Shown here in pieces: positions 55,601 to 64,000 of a stretch of 64,000 nt of DNA. The translations under genes and the position numbers were made by a program. How positions within the stretch are numbered: the stretch's first letter is position 1; each line of letters starts with the position of its first letter. Source of the stretch: Undaria pinnatifida (lineage: Eukaryota; Sar; Phaeophyceae; Laminariales; Alariaceae); the NCBI GenBank assembly GCA_012845835.1, contig JABAKD010000014.1, positions 868,001 through 932,000 on the forward strand, in the 5' to 3' direction. The notes below the pieces were generated by a model. It worked only from the letters and a program-made list of their open reading frames with translations. It was not told the origin of the DNA and did no database searches.

Positions 55601-55879
55601 GCAATTGGCCAACTTCAAATAAAAGTACAAAAAAGAAGTTGCTGAAAAAGCAAAATAAAAAATATCAGAGAGCAAGCAGTAAAGACCAGAGAATGAGAGC
55701 TAAAAAGTAAGTAAGAATGAGACTAGGGAAAGCAAGGAAAGCAAGGAACTTCGGGACGGTTCTTTTCCCCAGCAACTAATTTTCTTTTCGGCAATTACGG
55801 GCTGAGAAGCGCTGAGAGGGGGGAGGATATGCCGAGCGAGACGTCCGTGGGGGGCGAGGTCTAGGTATACAGTTATATA

Positions 55880-56360
55880 TATATAAAAGTAGTTGTTAGT
55901 GTTCTCCTAAGTACTTCCACATCGTAGTACGTGGAGAGGGGATAGCCCCGGAGATCCCTCTTACCAAGTCGGTGAGAATTAATTAACGAACACTCGAAAA
56001 CATATTTGGTTGTTTTTTTAGCATAACCCACTGAGTTACTGAGTCACGTGACAGAGTGTGTAGTGCCATGTGTCGTGAGTTCGATTCTCACGGACTTCAT
56101 ATTTGTCTTTTCCAAGCGTGCGCGCTGGCATTATGAATGGTTATTTTGATAGTTTGCTCCTGAGTACTGCTACTGCTGTAGTCAGTGGCGAGGGGAGAGC
56201 CCCGGAGATCCCTGTTAAAAAGTCGGTGAGAATCAGTTTACGAACTCGACAACATATGTAGCACCATCCACTGAGCTACTGAGTCAAGTGATTAAGTAGC
56301 TCAGTGGGCAGTGCTATAGGATTTCTCGGTCAAATCGCTTTGTTCGAGGGGCGCCGTCCA
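55880..56360 (+). repeat. Tandem pair of tRNA-like repeat units
   Basis: Two units (about 55905-56150 and 56160-56340) share AGCCCCGGAGATCCCT, AAGTCGGTGAGAATYA and CCACTGAGCTACTGAGTCA. The first also has TGAGTTCGATTCTCACGG, a B-box-like sequence. 55640-55880 shows nothing recognisable. Confidence 0.6.
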
Positions 56361-56810
56361 ACGCCCCTCGCCCTTCCTTATCCGTCCCCTACCCGATCGT
56401 GAACGCGTACTACGTACGGGAGGTAAAAAACACATCCGAGAATGTGCGACGATTTTGGATTTTGGCCTCCTGAGCAGTTTTTTTTCCGAGAACGGGTCAA
56501 CACATGGTGTACTTATCGATGACACAGCAGCAATCTATTTTAATAATCTTCTTGACAACATGTAGTGTGCGCGAGCGATCGATGATACAGCAGTAGATAA
56601 TCTGTAATAATACTAGACGATACACATATATATACCTGGTACGCTGTTTTCAAATTCGGAGCTTCAAGAGCAGCAGTAAATAATGTTGACTGGCACCACT
56701 TGCAACACCTCTCTCGGTAACGCGGCGTCAACCATCGTAATATCATACAATATGGGGGCATGTAATCTTTGCGCAAAGATCCTGTTTTGTTTTTTCAATT
56801 GCCAGCCGGT

Positions 56811-56895
56811 CGCCCCGGTGGTCTAGTGGTTACCCTCGAATACTACTAGCGGATGTTTGTCCTTGAGTTCGATTCCCACCATGATTAGATTTGAC
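56811..56895 (+). mobile_element. SINE head, plus strand
   Basis: GGTCGCCCCGGTGGTCTAGT and GAGTTCGATTCCCACCATG match the tRNA-like head of the SINE at 2186 and 16318. The body is missing. Confidence 0.65.
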
Positions 56896-56954
56896 TTTAT
56901 TTGCAAAAATGCAAATAAAAAGGGATCAACTGCTGGGTGTGCCTAGCAGCGTGG

Positions 56955-57150
56955 GTAGGTACGTTTCGACGCGAGTCGACGAGGGAAAAAAGTGCTGACT
57001 TCTTCTCGCGATAAAAATGAAGGCACGTGCCGAAGTGGGGAGAGGGAAAGAGGGCCCGCTATGTAACCCCGGATCTGAGTTACTACTGGGAGGGAGCGCG
57101 AGAGTAATGCGAGGATAATAAATGGGATGAAGAAAAAAATGTTGCAAACG
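56955..57150 (-). repeat. Interspersed repeat, TACTACTGGGAGGGAG family
   Basis: TTTCGACGCGAGTCGACGAG ... AACCCCGGATCTGAGTTACT ... GGATAATAAATGGGATGAAG; minus copy, close to 17590-17765. Confidence 0.8.
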
Positions 57151-57429
57151 TATGTTATTACTACCACACACAGCACCCCTATCCTATTCCGGGATATATA
57201 TATATATATATTTGTATATGTCCGTTCTTCTCTAGGCAAAAAATATTGACAGATTACTTATTTTTGGTGCAGTAGTATTTCATCCTGAAAGAAGATACTA
57301 GAGCGTCTGCGCCTTTTTTTTTCTGATGTTGGATTTTCAGTCCGAAATGAAAAAACTTGACATCGACCTTCCGCGATGGGCTTAGTCCGAAATGAAAAAT
57401 ACTTCGACGAGTAAATAATATTAGTCTCT

Positions 57430-58065
57430 AAGGCCATTTCTTATACAGTCGGATTCCGCCAGTCGAAAACAGCCCTTTTCTACTGGACTTTTTTTCGACT
57501 GGAATTTTCCGGTCCTTCTTCTTATCGTCAGTCGAGTCGATTTTATAGTTTTTGTGCTCTTCCTAGAGGCGGTTGGTGTGAGGGAGTACTGCTGTACAGC
57601 AGTCGAAATCGGTTAGCAGCTCTGTGCTTCGCGCTTTCTCCGCGAGCAACGGCTCGACGAACCCTCCTCCCAGCGAGTTGGTGGCTGTGGGCTTAGCCGA
57701 AAGCCGCCAAAGCTACGTTCGTGGAGTTGCACTCAGCCGAGAGCCGCCAAAGCTACAGCAGGCGCAGCCGTTGTTGGCAGCATGGGATCGATACCGCGCG
57801 CTGCTGCCATCGTGTGATACACGCTGCTGGCGAGCGGAACTAGGAATGCGCCACGCTGACTTGCTGCGAGAAGCAACGGCAGTGACAGCCACGCCAGCGT
57901 CAGCCCCTTGTATGATACTGCAGTGTGGTACCTGGTATGGGTGCGTGGCCGTGTGGCCGTGTGAGTGTGTGTTTGGTGGTGGGATGAACGATGCGATCGG
58001 TTCAAAGAGCACGTGCAAAACTCTTTCGACTGAGTTTTTCGACTGGAGGATCAAATTTGACCTTC
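57430..58065 (+). mobile_element. TIR element, ACAGTCGGATTCCG family, nearly full length
   Basis: Left end TTATACAGTCGGATTCCGCC and right end GAGTTTTTCGACTGG. It holds a plus-strand ORF (57624-58115, 163 codons) starting MLRAFSASNGSTNPP with AWDRYRALLPSCDTRCWRAE. The product was not recognised. A second full copy is inverted at 36395-37105 and a partial one is at 33062-33300. Confidence 0.72.
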
Positions 58066-58254
58066 AGAATCTCATGTTCGTATTAAACTCTTGGCATTAC
58101 TGTACAGTTCACTAGAAGTCAAATCGGACAGCTACAACTTAACTTGTCGAAGTACTGCCCTGCCCATGCGGAGCCCTTGTGTATATATTGATACACATGA
58201 AAAACATTGATAGTATACTCATACAAAAAGGAGACAGTGAAAAGCGCCGAGAAG

Positions 58255-58625
58255 AACAATACAGAGTAACTATGACTTTGTGGTCTAGTAGATAGATTGT
58301 CCGCTTATGAGCCTGGTGTGCGTGGGTGCAAATCCCGGTGTCATCGGATCAAAATATGAAATGTACGACCTCATAACAACGCGTAGACTGTCCGCTTCTG
58401 AGCCCGGTGTGCGTGGCATTGAATCCCGGTGCCATCGGAAAAAAAAATGGTGCACATAAAAAAGCATTGATAGTTTAGACTACTAATACAGAAAGGAGAC
58501 GGTGAGCCGCGCTTAAAAAAACACATCAGTTACTGTGACTTTGTGGATTAAAAAGTAGATAGACTGTCCGCTTATGAGCCTGGTGTGCGTGGGTTCAAAT
58601 CTCGGTGTCATCGGGAAAAAAGAGA
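58255..58625 (+). repeat. Three tRNA-like repeats in tandem
   Basis: Each has GACTTTGTGGTCTAG-like and TGTCCGCTTATGAGCC then GTGTGCGTGGGTTCAAATC and GGTGTCATCGG. These are relatives of 51690-51920. 58625-59110 shows no gene. Confidence 0.7.
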
Positions 58626-59109
58626 ATGATACTCATGAAAAAAAAAACATTGATATTATACTCTTGAAAGAAGGAAGCGGTGAGAAGCGCTAAGAAGCGC
58701 CGTTTCAGGCATCCGGGCCCGCCCAGCAGTCCGGGAAGGAGAATTTCTTAACGTTAGAGTGGGAAGCGAAAAAAATTGAGGCCGCTTAGGAAATCGATAT
58801 TCGTAAGTAGTTGTATTAATAGCTCATGTTGCCGGGTGCGAGCCGTCCTATCTGCATGATCTGGCACATGTTTCCGAGGTTTTATCTGTATTCCATATGC
58901 ACAGACCCTGCACGTGTCTCAACGGCAGCTGTAGGATCTACATGATCTATATAATCTATTGTAGATCGTCATCTTCATGAGGTGTAAAACCGTCGAACGT
59001 TACCGGCAGCTTGCGCTGCCGGGGTAGTAACGGGGACCGCCGGTAGGGACAGCTCGCGCTATCGCTATCGCGGGAACTAAAGGGCACGCCAGAAAACCAG
59101 CTGGATTAC

Positions 59110-59990
59110 GAATACAATTGAGTTAAACTGACACACAACGTGTATGAAAATACGTCAAGTATTTTTTCCCTCCGCCGGAGGATAAGGGAAACAAAAAAAG
59201 TCATAATGCAAGGCCAACCCAACCTACGAAAAGTCAGCGAAAACTCAGACGAGAAGTTTGTTCTCCTACCATTCGTTGTTTTTAACCTGTTTTTTTTCGT
59301 GCGTGGCTTAGCCTTGGGCTATGACGTTCGTCGGTTTAAATACTACCAGAATCCTCGAGTGTTTACGATAAAAACATATAAACAAATTCTTCCTTGGAAA
59401 TGGCCAGGTTCATTCCGGCAGGCAGTTGTTGGCTGTGCTTGCGGTGAGTGACCACAAAACACACACATAAACACAAAAATACCATGCTGTGTACAGAATC
59501 CACCCACAGCATCGATTCCTGTGCACGACAACGAGCACAGAACACTTTAGGATCACGCGTAGGAGAGAGTGAAAACAGCAGCAGCGGCGGCAACTTCGGC
59601 GGGGGTGGAGGTGGTGATGGCGACGGCCCAGCAAGAGGGATTGCGGCACAGCAGCTCGACTGGCTCGGCAATCGCCACGATCACCACCACCACCACCGGC
59701 ACAACAGACAGCGGATACTTTTAATTTTGAGAAACACACAGGAGACACCAACAGCAGCCACAGCACAGCAGCAGCAGCGGCGGCGGCGGTAGCGGCGGCG
59801 GCGGCGGTAGCGGCGGCGGCGGGCGGGGGTGCGGTGGGCGTGGCTGTGGCGGTGGAAGCGTCGGTGACAAGAGTTGTGGTATAGCGGCAGTGGTTGAGAA
59901 AAACAGCACCGAATACGAGAACATCACAGAAGCAGCGACAAGAACGAGGTCATCGCAAAGTGCGCTGGAGCGCTGGGTCGCTAGCACCTA
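59110..59990. other. GC-rich simple repeats, no gene recognised
   Basis: 59115-59190 is an inverted copy of the CTCCGGCGGATGGGG element. 59575-59860 is GGC, CAC and CAG trinucleotide-rich (GCGGCGGCGGTAGCGGCGG). Long Pro-, His- and Gly-rich frames here come from the simple repeats. Confidence 0.6.
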
Positions 59991-60559
59991 TCCCTGAGGT
60001 TGCGCCTACGCGCCATGCTCCCCAAGCTATCCTTTGGTGCTTCCATGCTGTCAAGGTTGGGTTGTGTCTACAGCTGCTAAGGGCAGCGGGCAGCGAGCAG
60101 TGTCTGCTCTGTGCTGCTGTGGGTTGTGCCCCCTTGCCCCTTGGTTGCTGTACCGTTGTGCCTGGAGAGCGTCGGGGTAAAGCTCGGTACATGTAGACCA
60201 TGGATAGGCTGCGGGGGATCGATTGAACTTTTGCAGAAGCTTGGTCCCAATCGTTTCGCCCAATTCGGAATTTTCCCGGTCGTTTTGGGTCAAACCCTTC
60301 TTTCAACACTAGTTCGGGGGATTTTTTAGATTGAATTGTAGCTTGACTTTTGTCCAAAACACTAGAGTATTACCTTATTTCCAACCCTACCGAATTTGCA
60401 TATCGCAAACACCCCATCGTCTACAACAGTACTGTGTGAGCATGTTGGCAAGTGAAGCATGAATTGGACCGTCGCTTAAGGAAAGAGCACCGACACCTGC
60501 ACACTGCACACGGTCAATGCCAGCCTGGAAGTACGTGTAGGTGCTACGGTCTCAACATG

Positions 60560-62290
60560 GGCCGGTTGCGAGGATCACTGATCACTGCTGCTGCGTTCAG
60601 TAGTTAGGATCATTGCTGCTATTGGTCATGAGGATCACTGCTGCTGTTGGTAGTGAATTATCACCTTTGCTTATGCTCCTCGGCTTTGTATTTATTATTT
60701 GATTCCCTTGGTATGCGGTGAACTCGGTTTCAGTTGGGATTCTTGAAACGTACCAGATATGCACCAGTAAGGGCCTGATACGTACGTACGCTGACTTCCG
60801 ATTTCACTTTTGTTTGGCTGCTGTACGGCTTGTTTCGCCTATGATATATACGTGTACCGCTGTTTGTTTGCTTTTATTTTTTCCTGGGATGATATTCTTC
60901 CCCTCCAGAGTGACTGGAGCTTGTCCTGTGACCATGGACTTGATTTGTTAATGTGAGAACATAATCACCTATGTTGTTGGTGGTGAGGATCGCTGCAGTG
61001 GTGTGGATCACTGCTGCTGTCGGCTGTCGGTACGAAGTACATGATCTCTGCTGCCGTCAGTAGTGAGGATCATTGCTGTCGGCGGCGATGGTCACTGCTG
61101 CTATCGATGGCGATCGTCATGGCTGCTGTCGGTAATGATGATCGCAGCTGTCGGTAGTGCTGTTATTTTTCTGTCGGTAGTGAGTGCGCCGCTTCTACCG
61201 GTCGTGAGGATCACTGCTGCTTTCTGTATTGAGGATCGCTGTTGGTGCCGATGGTGAGGATCACGGCTGTCGGTATTGCTGCTCTTTGCTGTCGGTAGCC
61301 AGGATCGCCGCTGATGTCGGTGGTCACGATCACTGCTGTTCTCGGTAGCAAGGATCATTGCTTCTGTCTGAGGACCGCCCCTGCTGTCTGTCGTGAGGAC
61401 CACTGCTGCTTTCGGTAGTGAAGATCCCTGTTGGTGTCGGCGTTTAGGATCACTGCTGTCGGTAGTGCTGCTCCTTGTTGTCGGTAATCAGGATCGCTGC
61501 TGATGTCGGTCGTGAGGATCACTGCTGTCTTCGGTAGCGGGGATCATTGCTGCTGTCTGCAGTGATGATCGCTGCTGTCGGTAGTGCTGCTCTTTGCTTT
61601 TAAGCATTGAGGATTACCACTGCTGTCGGTGGTGGGGATCACTGCTGCTTTCGGTAGTGTGGATCGCTGTTGCTGTCGATGATGAGGATCACTGCTGTCG
61701 GTAGTGCTGCTGTTTGCTGTCGATAGTGAGGATCGCTGTTGCTGTCGGCGGTGAGGATCAATGCTGTCGGTAGTGCTGCTGTTTGCTGGCGGTAGTGAGG
61801 ATCGCCGCTGCTGTCGGTCGTGAATAGCACGACTGCTTTCTGTAGCGAGGATCGCTGTTGCTGTCGGCGGCGAGAATCACTGCTGTCGGTAGTGCTGATG
61901 TTTGCTGTCGGTAATAAGGATCGCCGCTGCTGTCGGTCGTGAATATCACGACTGCTTTCGGTCGTGAGGACCACTGCTGCTTTCGGTAGTGAGGATCGCT
62001 GTTGCTGTCGGCGGTGAGGATCACTGCTGTCGGTAGTGCTACTATTTGTTGTCGGTAGTGAGGATTGTCGCTGCTATCGGTTGCGAGGACCACTGCTGCT
62101 ATGGGGATTGCCGAGAGCTATCACTCGTGTCGGCATTAGTGCTTCTCTTTGCTGTCGGTAGTGAGGATCAACGCTGCTTCGGTAAGGATTGAGGACCACT
62201 GCTGCTGTAAGGATCGCTGTTGTTGTCGGCGGTGAGGATCACTGCTGTGGGTAGCAGACGAGAGAATGCTGCTTGCTGCGTTGAGCGGCG
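60560..62290. repeat. 1.7-kb GGATCACTGCTGCTGTCGGTAG minisatellite
   Basis: About 45 units of 30-50 bp combine GAGGATCACTGCTG with TGTCGGTAGTGCTGCT. Sparse at 60560-60660 and dense at 60990-62260. Long open frames in it (on the minus strand, SDPHYRQQ-like repeats) have no gene context. Confidence 0.88.
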
Positions 62291-62439
62291 AACAGCTTGC
62301 GAGTTCGTCCGGTGGTGGGTGATTTCGCCTATTTAATGGCGTTTTGACCGTAGCACCTTTTTTTATTTTTAGTCGAGTCTAGATACTTGCATGTCTCTGA
62401 TTCGAAAATTATATCACCCCTGTGTTCACGCCGTGTTCT

Positions 62440-62478
62440 CGATTATCGTAACGGTTTCATCGGATTATCACGCACCGT
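62440..62478 (+). repeat. Copy of the cyclophilin exon 2 acceptor edge
   Basis: TATCGTAACGGTTTCATCGG mirrors TGTCGTGACAGTTTCATCGG at the real edge (62535-62554). The copy has lost the AG, so it cannot serve as an acceptor at that point. Confidence 0.72.
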
Positions 62479-62543
62479 CGCTGAATCAATACCTATGCCC
62501 CCTCTCCCCTCTGGTGACACCGCCTGCTTGGTTGTCGTGACAG

Positions 62544-62668
62544 TTTCATCGGGTGATCGCCGGCACGGGGATAATGGGTGGCGATGTTGAGGGCGCTAAA
62601 GGGTCAAAGAGCCACTCGGCGTTCGGCATGCGCTTCTTCCCGGATGAGGCGTTCCTCATCCCACACAC
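62544..62668 (+). CDS. Cyclophilin exon 2 (FHRV to IPHT)
   Basis: The acceptor is GTGACAG|TTTCAT (phase 0) and the donor is CACAC|GTGCGT (phase 2). It encodes FHRVIAGTGIMGGDVEGAKG, then SKSHSAFGMRFFPDEAFLIP and H. FHR contains the catalytic Arg of the family and GGD is conserved, but the PGFMCQ motif reads AGTGIM. Edge copies occur on both sides (62440-62478 and 62765-62815). Confidence 0.9.
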
Positions 62669-62764
62669 GTGCGTAACAGGCTTATATTAATTTGTGTTAG
62701 CAAGCATGTTAGCATAATTAGGCGTTTTTAGTACGGTAACAATAGCATAGTTGTGAATGTTTTT

Positions 62765-62815
62765 TGGAGCACAATTGCGCTTCTTCCCGAATGAGGCCTT
62801 TCTGATCCCGCATAC
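62765..62815 (+). repeat. Copy of the cyclophilin exon 2 donor edge
   Basis: GCGCTTCTTCCCGAATGAGG then CATACGTGCGT repeats GCGCTTCTTCCCGGATGAGG and CACACGTGCGT of exon 2 (62628-62674). The GTGCGT donor and the RFFPNEAFLIPHT reading frame are both kept, so this looks young or constrained. Confidence 0.88.
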
Positions 62816-63316
62816 GTGCGTCTTCCAGAAACGGCTGTGACTGACGCTATGATCAGGGTAGAGAGTTTGGACATCACGTTTCTGACCGACGCGGCTCCTC
62901 AACCACCAATGAACGACTGCACTACCCAATACCATTGGAATGCCATTTGTATTGTACAACGTTGTTTGTTTATACCTAGGCCATGGGATGAGTTAGTCGA
63001 GCTGCTCTCATACATATCTTTTCATTTTTTTCATTTTTTGGCTGCGGTACGTATGGAGCTCATGCAAGGAGCCTTAAAAAAACATGTGAAATTAGTTGCT
63101 CTTTCAGTTTTTTTTCTTCAAAAATGTTGCAGCGCGTATGGGGCACGTTTTACCGTAGGGTACGTCTCTCTTGCTCTGCTGTCTTGTGCCCTGGCTCGCA
63201 ACCTGGTGATGCGCAAGATGGGAGTTGCGGCCGTCTTGAAGAACTTTCAATGTCCAGGTTTTTATTCCTCCTCGTCTGACCTCGTCTCGCCCCTTTTCCC
63301 CCCCGCGTTGACGCAG

Positions 63317-63533
63317 TGCTCCTGGTCTACTCACAATGGCGAACTCAGGCGTGCACACCAATGGGTCTCAGTTCGTCATCACCACTGGACCTGCTGGACA
63401 CCTCGACGGGCGGTCGGTCGCGTTCGGACGCGTAACGTCGGGGTTGGAAGTTGTGAAGGCGGTGTACGGCATGTACAGCATTCGGGGCAAGCCGGTGTCC
63501 GACATTAGGGTTTCAAAGTGCGGCGAGATGTAG
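63317..63533 (+). CDS. Cyclophilin exon 3 (C-terminus and stop)
   Basis: The acceptor is GACGCAG|T and the stop is TAG at 63531-63533. It encodes [60 protein letters not shown] and [22 protein letters not shown] and HLDG..VAFG are the usual cyclophilin motifs with Trp121 replaced by His. The first base completes the Thr codon begun in exon 2. Confidence 0.93.
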
Positions 63534-64000
63534 CCCCTTTCGAACAGCGGCGAGATTGGTTGGACCCGTTAGAGCTGCGTGCACGTTTTGGTTTTCGAGA
63601 AAATGTTTCCAGTCAGCAAGAAGCGTCAACCCCTTTGGAACTTCAGAGGGAAAAATTGTTGGGGCTTTCACGGATCACTAAAACCGGCCTGCGGGTCGGA
63701 TCTGGAGGTTTAAATACAAATGCGGGTCGATTCGGGTCGGGTCAGGTGGTGTTCGAAATCTCATGGGTCGGATCACCCTTTTACCCGATCCGCCCCGCGA
63801 GAAGGGACCCGATCCGTGAAAAGTCGTGAAAAAAAACTGTCGGTTACAGCGCCCGCCACACGAAGCAATCCGGGCCGCTGGGCGTAGGAGTTGAGCCCGA
63901 AGAACTGTATCGTGAGGAGTTGCGTGGCACGCGAGCAGCTTGGTGACACCCGTACTGCTTGATGCTCTTCCTGGACGCTTGGAAATAACTCTTGTCAATC
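63534..64000. other. Downstream of cyclophilin: 3' UTR, GGGTC repeat, possible next gene
   Basis: 63690-63830 is a GGGTC-family repeat. From 63850 to the edge the minus strand is open and reads SGPDCFVWRAL before a stop, with RKSIKQYGCHQAARV upstream. This could be the last exon of a convergent gene, but a similar short stretch at 17925-17960 hints at a repeat. Unresolved. Confidence 0.3.

Larger units (their letters stand above)
46329..63533 (+). other. Divergent cyclophilin gene, three exons
   Basis: This is the span of a spliced plus-strand gene. Cyclophilins turn prolyl peptide bonds or act as scaffolds. Exon phases agree (0, then 2). The first Met gives 325 residues and Met 46491 gives 271. 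The second is preferred because it starts MQALRTEVLAQGSLRAIRG, an Arg-rich, acid-poor stretch like an organelle presequence. The fold is clear: FFDIAVDG.SAGRVEFEL, ENFLRLC, YEGTV-FHRV, GGDV, FPDEAF...HTAPG and LTMANSG..TNGSQF. Arg of FHRV is kept, but the positions of Phe60, Met61, Gln63, Phe113, Trp121 and His126 of cyclophilin A are changed, so isomerase activity may be weak or lost. Intron 1 is 15.6 kb and appears to hold other genes on the opposite strand. Confidence 0.88.

Noticed and set aside
59360-59990. Pro-, His- and Gly-rich frames as a gene
   Set aside because: They coincide with GGC, CAC and CAG simple repeats and are open in several frames at once.
60990-62290. Long minus-strand frames with SDPHYRQQ repeats
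   Set aside because: They come from a 30-50 bp minisatellite with varying unit length; no start, stop or splice context is consistent.

Overview
This window is eukaryotic nuclear DNA. It holds spliced genes, very large introns, several kinds of transposable element and many minisatellites. The base composition, TTAGGG-type telomeric motif, Gypsy and LINE relics and protein matches suggest a photosynthetic stramenopile, perhaps a brown alga. That placement is an inference and is not proven by the window.

Two divergent genes dominate. On the minus strand, a half ABC transporter of the TAP-like/ABCB9 (TAPL) type starts at 45986 and runs off the left edge. Twelve exons could be placed by reading codons, splice sites and intron phases. 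They join without a phase conflict from an N-terminal TMD0-like part, through the six-helix transporter domain, to the Walker A motif (exon 12, 1-71). On the plus strand, a divergent cyclophilin (peptidyl-prolyl isomerase fold) starts about 340 bp away (46329 or 46491) and ends at 63533. It has three exons and a 15.6 kb first intron. Inside that intron, on the opposite strand, lie two or three exon-like stretches of unrecognised cysteine-rich proteins (49.0-49.2 kb and 53.5-55.6 kb).

Everything else is intron or repeat. Left third (0-24 kb): introns full of locally generated tandem repeats, including a 2.3 kb array of a 12-bp unit, a 15-bp satellite, a 100-bp repeat and a 225-bp TTGG-rich repeat. 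Middle (24-45 kb): a transposon-rich intron 1 and 2 with a Gypsy relic, a LINE 3' end, a TIR element with an ORF, hairpin MITEs, two miniature LTR elements (one at 7 kb, one at 44.5 kb), tRNA-derived SINEs and a 4 kb foldback structure. Right third (47-62 kb): a MITE, GGGCC repeats, tRNA-like repeats and a 1.7 kb GATCACTGCTG minisatellite.

The most unusual pattern is that at least eight exons of both genes have degenerate copies of their own edges, splice site included, lying in the neighbouring intron, often inside tandem repeats. Several introns therefore carry decoy splice sites next to the real ones. This suggests that introns here grew by repeated local duplication across exon-intron junctions.
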